Below are positions 27,301 to 36,866 of a stretch of 64,000 nucleotides of DNA, in pieces. This DNA is from Myxococcales bacterium (GTDB lineage Bacteria; Myxococcota_A; Polyangia; Polyangiales; Polyangiaceae). The notes under the pieces are model-generated. The model searched no databases, had not been told where the DNA came from, and saw only the letters and a list, made by a program, of their open reading frames with translations. Each line of letters opens with the position of its first letter. The first letter of the stretch is position 1. The stretch lies in NCBI GenBank assembly GCA_025359105.1, contig JANYHK010000056.1:62001-126000 (forward strand), given 5' to 3'. Both the position numbers and the translations under genes were made by a program.

Positions 27301-28128
27301 TCAGGGCGACTCGAGCGAGATGCGCCCCAGCGCGCCCGCGCGAAAATCGTGCACCAGCGCGTCGCCGGCCTTGTGCATGTCGATGACACCACCGCTCTTC
27401 AAGCAGCCGCGTCGCCGCCCGATCTCCTCGAGCAGAGCGGTCGGCGAGTCGGGGAGCGTCTCCAGTTTGTAGCGGGCCTTCAGCCGCTCCGGGTACTTCG
27501 CGAGGAAGAAGCGCGCGCCGAAGAGCGCCACGCTCTCGTAGTCGATCGCGTTGTCGGGGATGGCGCCGCCGAGGGCGAGGCGCAGCGCCGCCTGCGCGTC
27601 CTCGATCTTGGGCCACATGACGCCGGGGTTGTCGTAGAGCGTCATCCCGCTCTTCAGCGTGACCCGCTGCTGCGCCTTGGTCACGGCGGGCTCGTCGCCC
27701 GTGTTCGCGACCTTGCGCTCCATCAGCGTGTTGATGAGCGTCGATTTTCCGACGTTCGGGATGCCGACGATCATCGCGCGCACCGTCTTGCCGGGGCCGC
27801 TCGGGTGCTTCGCGAGCTTCTTGCAGAGCTCCGGGATCTTCGCGCGCGCGTCCTGCGGCCGGTCGGTCGTGATCGCGAGCGCGACCACGTTGTCCACGGT
27901 TTCGAGGCGCGCCAGCCACGCCTTGGTGATCTCGGGGTCGGCGAGGTCACTCTTGCAGAGCACCTTGATGCACGGCTTGCTCCCGCGTAGCTCCGTCACG
28001 ACCGGGTTCTCGCTGGCGCGCGGCATGCGGGCGTCCAGGACCTCGATGATGACGTCCTGCTTCGGCATGGTCTCGGCGAGGACACGCCTCGCCTTGGTCA
28101 TGTGGCCGGGGTACCACTGGATCGCCAT
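27301..28128 (-). CDS. rbgA: Ribosome biogenesis GTPase RbgA/YlqF
   Basis: The protein has 275 residues. Circularly permuted GTPase: the G4 motif KSD (in LCKSDLAD) comes before the P-loop GIPNVGKST (about 121-129) and the G3 motif DNPG. The N-terminus IQWYPGHMTKA is the YlqF/MTG1 signature, and the C-terminal helical domain is present. In bacteria it matures the 50S subunit by checking late-binding ribosomal proteins. Length and all motifs are normal. A TAAGAC hexamer lies 9 bases before ATG 28128, suggesting a very short leader. Downstream on the same strand is the CCGACT tract. Confidence 0.93.
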   Translation of the reverse strand: MAIQWYPGHMTKARRVLAETMPKQDVIIEVLDARMPRASENPVVTELRGSKPCIKVLCKSDLADPEITKAWLARLETVDNVVALAITTDRPQDARAKIPELCKKLAKHPSGPGKTVRAMIVGIPNVGKSTLINTLMERKVANTGDEPAVTKAQQRVTLKSGMTLYDNPGVMWPKIEDAQAALRLALGGAIPDNAIDYESVALFGARFFLAKYPERLKARYKLETLPDSPTALLEEIGRRRGCLKSGGVIDMHKAGDALVHDFRAGALGRISLESP

Positions 28129-28181
28129 TGCGGAGGGGTCTTAGCACGGCGCCGCCCGTCGCCCGAGTCACGGGTGCTTGC

Positions 28182-29537
28182 TCAGGGGCCGACGGTGCAG
28201 GTCGTAGCGACCACCGGGGCGCCCGGCGTCGTCGCGGGGGCCGTTGCATAGGCCACGTCCGTGTACGCGCTCGGCATCACGTCGCAGGCCGCCATGGACG
28301 TCTGCGTCGGCGGGCACGCCGCCCACGAGTTGCCCTCGGCCGACTGCGTCGCGGCGCCGCGCGCTCGGCAGAGGTAGACTCCCGCCTTGCCGTTGCGATC
28401 CGCGACGGTCGCGCCCCCGAACACGTTGCCACCCGTGCTCCCCGGCGGTCCGAGGTCGAGCGCGGTCCCCTGAGCGTAGATGTAGAAGAGCCCGAGGTTC
28501 GCGTTCGTGAGGAGCTTGCTGGAGCGCAGCGTCAGGCTCTGGCTATTGAACACCGAGATCCCGGTGTTCTTGTTGAGCGTGGCCGTGAGGCCCGCGATGG
28601 TGTGCGCGGTCAAGGCCGCCGGCGCGTTGACGCCGAAGAGTCGGACGCCGTTGAACGTGTTGCCGCTCGCCGTCCCTCCCTCGAAGCTCAGCGTGGCCGC
28701 GCCGTCGATGTTCACGCCGTTCGCCGCGTTTCCGTCGAACGAGTTCGCGCCGGCTACGACGTGAACGAGGCCGTTGGCCGCCGCGGGAGACTGGACCCCC
28801 TGCGCGCCGTTGTTGCTCGCGACGATGTTCGGCCCGAGCTCTATCGCGCCGAGCGCGAGCACGCCGCTGCCCTTGCAGCCATTCGCGGTCACGTTCTTCA
28901 CGACGGGCGCCGGGCTGGCGTGGGCGGCGACGATGCCGTCGCCTCCGCTCGCGCCCGGTGAAGTCACGGCGATGCCGTCGATCGTGCCGCCTCCGGCGAG
29001 CATGACCGCGCAGATGCCGGAGCCGCACGTGCCCGCGGCGTTCAGAACCGTCTTCGCCGGGCCGTCGCCCTGCAGGATGACGTTCGCCGCCACCGGCACC
29101 GCGCTCGTCTCGCCGTAGACGAGCGCCGGTGTGCTGCCGGCGACGTGAACCGTCCGCGTGCCGCTGAGGAGGGCGGCCGCCGCCATGCCCTTGAGAATGG
29201 TGGGGAGCGGGCACGCCCGCGCGCCCGTCGCGGGCGAGCCCGTGAACCGCGAGTCCACGTAGACGTCGGTGGCGCCCGCCGCGAGCGGAGCGCAGACGCC
29301 GGCGTCGGCGGCCGCGTCGGGGGGAGGGGAGGCGTCGGCCGTCGCGTCGGGTGTCGAAGCTCCGTCCGATGGGCCCCCGTCGGCGGGATTGCCCGAATCG
29401 CCCGCGCCGCCGGCGTCGCCGGTGCCAGAGTCACCGCCCCCGTCGTCGGAGCCGAAGAGTGTGTCGCCCGATCCGCCGCAGGCCGCAAGGATGGCGAGCG
29501 TCGAGATCCCCAAAGCAAGGCGAGTCCCGTCGCGCAT
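28182..29537 (-). CDS. Lipoprotein with Asp/Gly/Ala spacer and parallel beta-helix
   Basis: The protein has 451 residues. Lipobox ILAAC (Cys about 20), then an Asp/Gly/Ala/Pro spacer to about 80. Residues 90-420 contain short repeats typical of right-handed parallel beta-helices, for example GGTIDGIAVTS, SPAPVVKNVTANG and KNTGISVFNSQSLTLRS. Such helices occur in pectate lyase-like carbohydrate enzymes and in surface binding proteins; no catalytic residues are recognised. ATG 29537 has GGAGG upstream. It ends 53 bp upstream of the rbgA start and faces the same way, but a joint operon is uncertain. Confidence 0.78.
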   Translation of the reverse strand: MRDGTRLALGISTLAILAACGGSGDTLFGSDDGGGDSGTGDAGGAGDSGNPADGGPSDGASTPDATADASPPPDAAADAGVCAPLAAGATDVYVDSRFTGSPATGARACPLPTILKGMAAAALLSGTRTVHVAGSTPALVYGETSAVPVAANVILQGDGPAKTVLNAAGTCGSGICAVMLAGGGTIDGIAVTSPGASGGDGIVAAHASPAPVVKNVTANGCKGSGVLALGAIELGPNIVASNNGAQGVQSPAAANGLVHVVAGANSFDGNAANGVNIDGAATLSFEGGTASGNTFNGVRLFGVNAPAALTAHTIAGLTATLNKNTGISVFNSQSLTLRSSKLLTNANLGLFYIYAQGTALDLGPPGSTGGNVFGGATVADRNGKAGVYLCRARGAATQSAEGNSWAACPPTQTSMAACDVMPSAYTDVAYATAPATTPGAPVVATTCTVGP

Positions 29538-29769
29538 GATGGCCTCCGTACGGTGGTGACAGCGGGTGTTTTACCAGGCCTCGCAAAAAGTAAGCCCAGC
29601 CGTTTGCCTCCGATCCCTCGGCTATTTCGCGAATACTCGCGTGTCTCCCGCTCCCGCTCATGACAGCGGGGGGCGAGGTGCGCAACTATTGCGAGGGGCC
29701 ACCCTGGACGCCAGCGCCCTCGATCACCGGCAGCGCGGCGCGCCGTTTTCGCGTAAATTCGCCCGTCCC

Positions 29770-31707
29770 ATGGCCGAACGAAAGACCGCGCGAGAGATCC
29801 TCGCGCCCGAGGGCAAGCTCGACAAGGACATCCTCGCCGTCAAGTGGAACGGCACGGTGATCGATCTGCACACGCCGATCGACGCCCAGCCCTCCGAGCT
29901 CACGCCCGTGCGCGCCACCGATCCCGAGGGCCTCGCCGTCATCCGCCACTCGACCGCGCACGTGATGGCCGACGCCGTTCAGCGCCTCTTCCCCGGCACG
30001 AAGGTGACGATCGGCCCCGCGATCGACGACGGCTTCTACTACGACTTCGACAAGCCGGGCGGCACCTTCAGCAACGAGGATCTCGCCGCGATCGAGAAGG
30101 CGATGTTCGGGGTCATCAACAAGAACTCCCCGTTCCGCCGCGAGGTCGTCACGCGCGACGCTGCGCTCGCGCTCTTCGAGAAGATGGGCGAGACGTTCAA
30201 GCTCGAGATCATCCGATCCATCCCCGCGGACGAAGAGGTCAGCCTCTACAAGCATGGCGCGCCGAACGAGGAGTGGGTCGACGTCTGCGAAGGCCCGCAC
30301 GTCCCGCAGACCGGCTTTTTGAAGGCGATCAAGCTCACGAGCGTCGCCGGCGCGTACTGGCGCGGCAACGAGAAGAACCCGATGCTCCAGCGCATCTACG
30401 GCACGGCGTTCCCGAGCAAGGAAGCCCTGCACGAGCACCTGCGCCTCATCGAGGAAGCCAAGAACCGAGATCACCGCAAGCTCGGCAAGGAGCTCGATCT
30501 CTTCATGTTCGACGACGTCGCCCCCGCGATGCCGTTCTTCTTGCCGAAGGGGGCGTTCGTTTACAACAAGCTCGTCCAGTACGTGCGCGATCTCTACGAG
30601 ACGCAGGGGTACGACGAGGTCATCACCCCGCAGGCGTTCGATCCGAAGCTCTTTCGCGCGAGCGGCCACCTCGGCCACTACAACGAGAACATGTACCGCC
30701 TGTGGACGGAGGACCTCGTCGATGGCGAGGACGCGTCCAAGCTGAAAGACACGCTCCAGCAAGGCGCGTTCGCCTTGAAGCCGATGAACTGCCCGAGCCA
30801 CTGCATCATCTTCGGTCACAAGAAGCGCAGCTACCGGGAGCTGCCGTGGCGCGTCGCGGACTTCGGGCGCCTCCACCGCTACGAGCGCGGCGGCGTCGTG
30901 CACGGCCTCGCGCGCGTGCGATCGTTCGCGCAGGACGACGCGCACATCTTTTGCGCGCCCGAGCAAGTGCCCGGCGAAATCGCGAAGTTCATCTCGTTTC
31001 TTACCGAGGTGTACACGGCGCTCAAGTTCGACAAGTTCGCGGTGAAGCTCGCGACGCGCCCGGAGAGCCGCTTCGGCACCGACGCGGAGTGGGACATCGC
31101 GGAGGGCGCGCTCGCCGAAGGCCTCACCGCGGCGGGGCTCCCCTTCGAGGTCCTGCCCAACGAGGGGGCGTTCTACGGCCCCAAGGTCGAATTTCACGTG
31201 CAAGATGCACTGAAGCGAAGCTGGCAGCTCGGCACGATTCAGTACGACTGGAACCTGCCGGGGCGCTTCGAGCTCGGCTACATCGCCTCCGACGGCAAGG
31301 AGCACCGCCCGGTGATGCTCCACCGCGCCATCCTGGGCTCGCTCGAGCGCTTCTTCGCCGTGTACCTCGAGCACTGCGGCGGCAACTTCCCGACGTGGCT
31401 TGCGCCGAGGCAGGCGATCGTCATCACCGTGCACGAGGACCTGACGCCGTTCGCCAAGAAGGTGCAGGAGTCGCTCGTCGCCAAGGGCCTGCGCGTCGAC
31501 GCAGATCTGTCGAACGACAAGCTCGGCGCGAAGATCCGAAACGCTCGGCTCGCGCGCTACCCGTACATCGCCGTGGTCGGCCAGAAGGAGGCGGAGGCGA
31601 ACACCGTGGGCGTGCGCTCCCGCGAGAAGGGCGAGCTCGGCGCCATCGCGGTCGACGTGTTCACCCAGATGCTCCTCGACGAGACACGCGCACCCCGAGG
31701 GGCGTGA
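29770..31707 (+). CDS. thrS: Threonyl-tRNA synthetase
   Basis: The protein has 645 residues. A shortened TGS-like N-terminus (about 1-60) is followed by the editing domain with HSTAHVMADAV (HxxxH) and CEGPH. The class II core has motif 2 as FGRLHRYERGG and the zinc ligands Cys in KPMNCPSHC, His in DDAHIF and His in VMLHRAILGS. The anticodon-binding domain starts about residue 540. It charges tRNA-Thr in the cytoplasm. ATG 29770 is chosen over upstream codons because the family sequence begins there; TAAATT lies 10 bases before it. No T-box or leader hairpin is seen. It is not next to infC, unlike in many bacteria. Confidence 0.97.
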   Translation: MAERKTAREILAPEGKLDKDILAVKWNGTVIDLHTPIDAQPSELTPVRATDPEGLAVIRHSTAHVMADAVQRLFPGTKVTIGPAIDDGFYYDFDKPGGTFSNEDLAAIEKAMFGVINKNSPFRREVVTRDAALALFEKMGETFKLEIIRSIPADEEVSLYKHGAPNEEWVDVCEGPHVPQTGFLKAIKLTSVAGAYWRGNEKNPMLQRIYGTAFPSKEALHEHLRLIEEAKNRDHRKLGKELDLFMFDDVAPAMPFFLPKGAFVYNKLVQYVRDLYETQGYDEVITPQAFDPKLFRASGHLGHYNENMYRLWTEDLVDGEDASKLKDTLQQGAFALKPMNCPSHCIIFGHKKRSYRELPWRVADFGRLHRYERGGVVHGLARVRSFAQDDAHIFCAPEQVPGEIAKFISFLTEVYTALKFDKFAVKLATRPESRFGTDAEWDIAEGALAEGLTAAGLPFEVLPNEGAFYGPKVEFHVQDALKRSWQLGTIQYDWNLPGRFELGYIASDGKEHRPVMLHRAILGSLERFFAVYLEHCGGNFPTWLAPRQAIVITVHEDLTPFAKKVQESLVAKGLRVDADLSNDKLGAKIRNARLARYPYIAVVGQKEAEANTVGVRSREKGELGAIAVDVFTQMLLDETRAPRGA

Positions 31708-31786
31708 GGGCTCCGCTTCAGGTGCCCCGAGAGCCGATCTTGCCCTGACGTTCGCGCATGTCGATGACAATGCTTATCTTCATCGG

Positions 31787-33256
31787 GTGCCGTCCGCCTC
31801 TCCCAGCTCGATGGAACCGCGCGAGGCCGCCAAGGTCCTCGAAGGGTCGCTGAAGAACCCGCGCGCGCCGGTGACGATCGCCGATGCCGCGGCGGAGAGC
31901 GGGCTCGCGCTGCGTGACGCCGAGCGCGGTCTCAACTGGCTGACCAGCACGTACCGCGGGCACCTCCGCGTGACGGAGGAGGGGCAGCTCTTGTTTCTCT
32001 ACCCGTACGGCTTCACCCGGCCGTGGGAGACGCGCGACCGTGTCCGCGACGCGTTTCGCGCGCTGGGCCGGCTGCTCGGTGGCGCGGCGCGCTTCGTCGT
32101 TCGCGCGTGGATGATGATCATCATCTTCGCGTACGCCGGCTCGTTCCTCGCGATCCTCATCGGCTTCCTCTTCGCGGGGCAGGGCGGGTCGTCGAGCCGT
32201 CAGGGCTCCGGCACGCTCGCGTACGTCTTCTTTCGCGTGCTGGCGGACGCGCTGTTCTGGACGTTCCACCCGTTCTCGCCGGTCGCAATTCGCGGAAGCT
32301 CCACCGCGGAAGCAGGGACGGACAAGGTGCCGTTTTACGAGAAGGTGAACCGATTCGTCTTCGGCCCGACGCCACCGCGAGACGAGCCACTCCTCATGGA
32401 GCGGCGCATCCTGGCGGAGATCCGCGCGCAGAGGGGGAGGATTGGGCTCGGCGACGTGATGCGCGTGACCGGTCTGCCGCGCGAGGAGGCCGATCCGATG
32501 ATGGCGCGCCTGATGCTCGACTACGACGGCGACGTCGACGTGTCGGAGGGCGGCGGAATCACCTACCGCTTCGAAGCGCTACGCAAGACGGTCCTCGAGA
32601 CCCGCGAGCCGCGCCCGGCGCCGGCGTGGTCGGAGCGCAAGCGCGTGCCGCCGGTCACCGGCAACTCCACGGGGAGCAACGTCGCCATCGGGCTCCTGAA
32701 TGGATTCAACCTCGCGATGGGATCGGTCGCGCTAGGCACGAACCTGACGCTCCATCGGATCGCCAACCTCTACGAGATGGTCCGTTCGCGGCCGCACTAC
32801 GCCGGCCACTACCACGCTCCCGTCGTCCACTCGATCCCGTACGACGGCATCCCGATCGCCTTCGGGCTCCTCCCGATCGTCTTCTCCCTCGCCCTCTTCT
32901 TGATGCCGGTGGGGCGCGTGCTCCTGCAGCGATTCCGCGCCCGCGCGGTCGCCCGCGAGAACGGCCGCCTCGGCCTCCTGCGCGAGATCCTGACGCGCGT
33001 GAATGCCAGGGCTCCGCTCACGGAGCCGGCACTCGAGAAGGCGTGGACCGACGCAGCCGGGGAAGCCCCTGCGCCGAAACAGCTCACGCGGTGCGTCGTC
33101 GATCTCGGGGGCGACGTGCAGATCGAAGAGAGCGGTGAGGTCCGGTATCGCTTCGTCGATCTCGAGGCAGAGGCCGAGGCGCTCGAGGAAGAGCGCGCGG
33201 CCGCGGCGCAGACGGAGGCCCAGGTGGGTCGCGTCGTCTTTGGATCCGATGAGTGA
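31787..33256 (+). CDS. Membrane protein with three winged-helix-like modules; unknown
   Basis: The protein has 489 residues (GTG 31787; ATG 31811 is an alternative). A module of about 55 residues occurs three times, near 20-75, 205-262 and 395-452. Each is a helical start and a helix-turn-helix-like stretch, then a hairpin reading G-x-[LV]-x-[IV]-x-E-x-G and a final [LY]-x-F/YRF. Between modules lie hydrophobic segments: about 103-130 after the first, and about 295-320 and 360-385 after the second. So the modules are probably cytoplasmic domains held by two or three membrane spans. I recognise no named family. It follows thrS by 79 bp in the same direction. Confidence 0.7.
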   Translation: MPSASPSSMEPREAAKVLEGSLKNPRAPVTIADAAAESGLALRDAERGLNWLTSTYRGHLRVTEEGQLLFLYPYGFTRPWETRDRVRDAFRALGRLLGGAARFVVRAWMMIIIFAYAGSFLAILIGFLFAGQGGSSSRQGSGTLAYVFFRVLADALFWTFHPFSPVAIRGSSTAEAGTDKVPFYEKVNRFVFGPTPPRDEPLLMERRILAEIRAQRGRIGLGDVMRVTGLPREEADPMMARLMLDYDGDVDVSEGGGITYRFEALRKTVLETREPRPAPAWSERKRVPPVTGNSTGSNVAIGLLNGFNLAMGSVALGTNLTLHRIANLYEMVRSRPHYAGHYHAPVVHSIPYDGIPIAFGLLPIVFSLALFLMPVGRVLLQRFRARAVARENGRLGLLREILTRVNARAPLTEPALEKAWTDAAGEAPAPKQLTRCVVDLGGDVQIEESGEVRYRFVDLEAEAEALEEERAAAAQTEAQVGRVVFGSDE

Positions 33257-33309
33257 AGAAGCACCGCGGCGGCGCGCTCGGATGGGCGCGCCGCCACGGG
33301 AACGTGCGA

Positions 33310-33735
33310 CTACTTCTTGAACTTCGTGTCGCAGTTCGAGAGGCACGCCGTGCGCGCCGGGATGCATTTGCTGCCGGCGGGGGCCTTGTCGTCGAGCTTC
33401 GCGCAGGTCGTCTTGCAGCTCGCGAGATCCTTCGAGGTCACTTCCTTGGCCGCGACGCACGGCTCCGCCTTCGCGGGGGTCTCGGGCGTCGTCGCCGGCG
33501 TGGCGGCCGGGGTCGCGGGCGCCGTCGGCGCGGTCGGGGTCGCGACGGCCGGCGTCGCGGGCATGGCCGGGGTCGCCGGGGTGGCAACGGCCGGGGTCGC
33601 CGGGGTCGCCGGGGTCGCCGACTCCGGGGTGGAGGTCACGGTGGTCTGCGACGCCGGATCGGTCGCGGCGGGCGTGGCGCCACCGCAAGCAACGAGGGTG
33701 AGCACAGCGAGGAAGGAGGCAGTGGTCTTGATCAT
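33310..33735 (-). CDS. Small lipoprotein with Ala/Thr/Pro repeats and Cys-rich end
   Basis: The protein has 141 residues. Lipobox LTLVAC (Cys about 17). Residues 40-85 repeat ATPATPAV-type units. The last 45 residues contain six cysteines (ASCKTTCAKL, KCIPARTACLSNC) and probably form a small disulfide-bonded knot. Function unknown; likely anchored to the outer membrane with the knot exposed. ATG 33735 lies 6 bases after TATGCC, with no ribosome-binding site, so probably leaderless. Convergent to the three-module membrane protein gene. Confidence 0.75.
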   Translation of the reverse strand: MIKTTASFLAVLTLVACGGATPAATDPASQTTVTSTPESATPATPATPAVATPATPAMPATPAVATPTAPTAPATPAATPATTPETPAKAEPCVAAKEVTSKDLASCKTTCAKLDDKAPAGSKCIPARTACLSNCDTKFKK

Positions 33736-33818
33736 GGGGGCGGCATACCCCAGACCAGCGGCTGAGGTCAACTCGAGCCGGCCAAGCCTCTTGGCTCATT
33801 GGGGTAGGGGGTCGCGAG

Positions 33819-35402
33819 TCAGTGCACCACGATGCTCGCCTGAGGCGCCGCGTTCTTCCGGCCGTTCTTCGGGTAGAGCAGCTCGCAATGCGCGCGGCGG
33901 TTCATGTCGACCGTCGCCTCGGGCAGCACCGGCGGCGTCATGAACGGCGGGTGCTGGAAGTCGAAGAAGTCGAACATCGCGTCGGCGTTGGCGTCGCGGC
34001 TCGAGAGCGCGGGGATCTTGAATTTCGCTTCGATGAACCGAGTGATGCTCGTGTGGTCGAAGGTCTTGTGCGACACGTACGCCTTCTTCACGAAGGGCGA
34101 TACGACCGTCACCGGCACGCGGAAGCCGTACTGGTTGAAGCCGCTGCCGGGATGGGCTGCGTCGTAGGCCTTGTCCTCGTCGGTCTGGAAGTCCGGCTTC
34201 ATGCCGTCGGGGTCGCACGCGGGCGGCGGGGGGACGTGGTCGTAGATCCCGCCGTTCTCGTCGTACGTGATGAACAGCACCGACTCCTTCCACTGCGGGC
34301 TCTTGAACATCGCGTGGACGACATCGCTCGTGAACTTCTGCCCATTCTGGATGTCGCCGGGCGGGTGCTCGTCGTTTCCATCGACGTCTTCGTGGATGTT
34401 CGCGTCGATGAACGCGACCTGCGGCAGGTCCCCGTCCTTTGCGCGCTGGTAGAAGCGCCACATCGGCTCGATGTGAAGTCCGGAGTAGCGGGTGAGGAGC
34501 TGCGTCGGGCTCAGGAACGTTCCGAGGCGGGGAGCAGGCAGCGCGCCGTCGACGAAGATGACCCAGTCGACGCGCCGGCGCTGCAGCTCGTCGAAGACGA
34601 CCGCGTCGTGCGCCGGAAAGTCGAGCTTGCTCAGGTCGGGCCGCACGTTCGTGGTGACGCCGTGGCTCGAGGCGCCGTACAGGTAATCGCGGTTGGGCCA
34701 CGTCGGTCCCATGACGGACGAGAAGTAGCGGTCGCCGATGGCGAACGTGCTCGCGAGCGAATAGTAAAACGGGATATCGCGCTCGTCGTACCACCAGAGC
34801 GCGCGCTCACCGTTGACGAGGTCGGGGCTGACCGTCGGCTGGCCTTCTTCGATGAAGCTCTGGTTGGCCTGGAAGAAGCCGTCCATCTTGCCGCCGTTGA
34901 ACTCGTTGTGCGCGCCGTACCACTCGTGGTTCGTGTCGGAGAGGCAGAGGTCCTTGGCGTGCTGCCAGGCGTGGCTGGGGCCTTCGGGCTGCGCCGTGTC
35001 GTGGGGATTCGTCGTCTCTTCGGGCGCCGAGTCGATGTCCGTGCGGTGGGCGAACTCGCCGAGGTGACCAAAGTACGAATCGAACGAGCGGTTCTCTTGC
35101 ATGAGGACCACGATGTTCTTGATCGGGATGTCGCCGTCGACGGGCAGCTCACGCCCGATCGTCGCCGCGGGCATCGCGCCCTTCGTGAAGCGGCACGCCT
35201 TGCGCGCCTGCTCCGCGGCGGCCTCGCTCGCCGGGCGATCCACCGCACGGTCCCAGGACGGCGGCACCTTGCCGCGCGAGAAGAGATCGTCCTCCGATAC
35301 ACCGGGCTGGGTATCGGCGGCCGCACTGCACCCACCGAGAGCGGCGAGGGCTGCGGGGAAGAGGATAGCGGCGCCAAGGTTGCGGAAGCGACGGGAGGGC
35401 AT
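33819..35402 (-). CDS. Phospholipase C / acid phosphatase-like lipoprotein
   Basis: The protein has 527 residues. Signal with lipobox-like ALGGC (Cys about 25). The phosphoesterase (phospholipase C, PF04185-type) family is shown by MQENRSFDSYFG (about 99-110), the later FITYDENGG and TFDHTSITRFIE, each carrying metal-binding or catalytic residues. Members hydrolyse phosphatidylcholine or phosphomonoesters outside the cell. Here membrane anchoring suggests surface lipid attack or phosphate scavenging (inference). ATG 35402 has a GGAG ribosome site; the frame runs on upstream without a signal peptide. Confidence 0.88.
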   Translation of the reverse strand: MPSRRFRNLGAAILFPAALAALGGCSAAADTQPGVSEDDLFSRGKVPPSWDRAVDRPASEAAAEQARKACRFTKGAMPAATIGRELPVDGDIPIKNIVVLMQENRSFDSYFGHLGEFAHRTDIDSAPEETTNPHDTAQPEGPSHAWQHAKDLCLSDTNHEWYGAHNEFNGGKMDGFFQANQSFIEEGQPTVSPDLVNGERALWWYDERDIPFYYSLASTFAIGDRYFSSVMGPTWPNRDYLYGASSHGVTTNVRPDLSKLDFPAHDAVVFDELQRRRVDWVIFVDGALPAPRLGTFLSPTQLLTRYSGLHIEPMWRFYQRAKDGDLPQVAFIDANIHEDVDGNDEHPPGDIQNGQKFTSDVVHAMFKSPQWKESVLFITYDENGGIYDHVPPPPACDPDGMKPDFQTDEDKAYDAAHPGSGFNQYGFRVPVTVVSPFVKKAYVSHKTFDHTSITRFIEAKFKIPALSSRDANADAMFDFFDFQHPPFMTPPVLPEATVDMNRRAHCELLYPKNGRKNAAPQASIVVH

Positions 35403-35668
35403 GGGGAGCTCCGTATGTGCGTCGGTATCCGACGTTGTAGTCACGAATGCAAAATCGCCTCCATGGCAGAGCCGGCCTGCGTTCCAGCAAGATCATAATG
35501 TTCCAGTGCTGGGCTGGATCCTTCCCGATCCGGAATCCGCGGCCGAGATCCAACGCGGCGCGCCACACGTACCGCCGAGCCTCCTCGAACGCCGGCGGCG
35601 CTACCGTCGTTGGCCCGGTCCGGTCCAACGATCTTCGCTCTCGAAGCGGTAGCGATCCAGGAGAGGGC

Positions 35669-36766
35669 TCACTGCGCGCAGCAGAAGGCTTCGGGCGATC
35701 CCGGGTTCCACGCTCCGCTCGGCTGACCGCCGCCGGGCGGGCAAGAGCCGGGCGTCCACGTCGCCTTGGCGAACGCACCCCACTGGGCCGCCTGGATGTC
35801 CACTTGCAGCGCGTTGCTGTTCTCGCAGCCCGAGAACGACACGTTCGATCCGCCGGTGCAGTCGGGCTTGTTGTTCACCGTGACGGTGGCGCCGGAGCAC
35901 CCCGCGCCGACCACGCCACCGCACGTGCACGCGCCGCAGCCGCGCTGGTCGACGACGCCGGACTTGGGATATAGGGAAACTGTCGCGGGCCATCCGGCGG
36001 GGCACACCAGATCGGCGCGGGCGCGGAGGCACGCGATCTGCGGCGCGCGGGTGCCGCGGTTCACGCAGACCTGCGTGCCCGTGCATCCCTTTCCACCGCC
36101 GCCGCGCGCGGCCGCGCAGAGGTCGTCGCGATACGTCCAAGGGACCGGAACGGCGAGCGCTCCGCCGTCCGCCGCGCAGGAGCCGCCCTCCGGAGAGGTG
36201 CCGGCGACCTTGCACGAGTTTGCGCCCGCGACCGTCGTCTGGGGCGAGCATGCCGGGCCCAACTGAAGCGGGGTGGGTGGCTTCGCGCCGCCGCCGCACG
36301 TCGTGTCGCCATGGCACGTCACCGTCGCCCGGCACGCGCCGCCGTCCGCCGCCGTGCACGCGCAGGCGGTGCAGGTGGTGGGTGCTGCGGCGAGGCCCTC
36401 GAAGTAGACGACCGCGACGGCCGCGTCGCCACAGGCCGCGGGCGTCACGGTGTCGGTGGGAGCGTGGCGATTCACTGTGACGCCGTCCCATCCCTGCGGG
36501 GGCGCGTCGACGCACGTGTACCCCGCGGCGATGCACTTCGGATCGAGGCAGTCCAGGTAGCCGTCGTTGTCATCGTCGATGCCGTCGAGGCAGTCCTCGG
36601 GAGGCGGCTGCGGCGCGTCCGCGTCCGTCGTGCCCGCATCTCTCGGTTGAGCCCCGCCACCCTCGGCGCCGGCCGTGCGGTATTCGCTGCCGATGCCGGC
36701 GACCAGCCCGCACGCCGTGGCCGCGACGAGGATCGCTGCGGCGAGGATCAGGCGCGCTCTCCGCAT
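35669..36766 (-). CDS. Cys-rich lipoprotein, unknown function
   Basis: The protein has 365 residues. Lipobox VAATAC (Cys about 19), then an Ala/Asp/Pro spacer and the EF-hand-like GIDDDNDGYLDC at about 60-71, a motif common in myxobacterial lipoproteins that can bind calcium. The remainder has over twenty cysteines in CxAC, CxGG and GC clusters, so it is probably rich in disulfides. No enzymatic motif. ATG 36766 lies 8 bases after TATGCT. The much longer upstream open frame has no family match and is ignored. It is divergent from the broken von Willebrand A gene. Confidence 0.75.
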   Translation of the reverse strand: MRRARLILAAAILVAATACGLVAGIGSEYRTAGAEGGGAQPRDAGTTDADAPQPPPEDCLDGIDDDNDGYLDCLDPKCIAAGYTCVDAPPQGWDGVTVNRHAPTDTVTPAACGDAAVAVVYFEGLAAAPTTCTACACTAADGGACRATVTCHGDTTCGGGAKPPTPLQLGPACSPQTTVAGANSCKVAGTSPEGGSCAADGGALAVPVPWTYRDDLCAAARGGGGKGCTGTQVCVNRGTRAPQIACLRARADLVCPAGWPATVSLYPKSGVVDQRGCGACTCGGVVGAGCSGATVTVNNKPDCTGGSNVSFSGCENSNALQVDIQAAQWGAFAKATWTPGSCPPGGGQPSGAWNPGSPEAFCCAQ

Positions 36767-36774
36767 CTTCACGC

Positions 36775-36780
36775 AGCATA
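36775..36780 (-). promoter_or_regulatory. Candidate -10 hexamer (TATGCT) for the Cys-rich lipoprotein gene
   Basis: TATGCT lies 8 bases before the ATG at 36766 on the minus strand, and there is no Shine-Dalgarno sequence between them. Confidence 0.4.
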
Positions 36781-36866
36781 GCTCAACCCTCGTCGCGGGC
36801 CGGAGTCCTGAGCGCTGCGCGTCGGCGCGCGGAGATCCTTTGCGTCGTACGCACTGTAAGCACTGG

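Noticed and set aside
27194-27919. Frame with a Val-Gly repeat run from the CCGACT tract
   Set aside because: It is an out-of-frame reading of rbgA plus the repeat; codon bias supports rbgA only.
31708-31740. Possible hairpin (GGCTC/GAGCC) after thrS
   Set aside because: The stem is 5 bp and no T-run follows. I found no convincing Rho-independent terminator anywhere in the window.
35403-35668. Minus-strand open stretch between the PLC-like gene and the Cys-rich lipoprotein gene
   Set aside because: Some codons look biased (for example FEEARRYVWRAALDL), but there is no clear start or family and the bias fades, so no gene is called.
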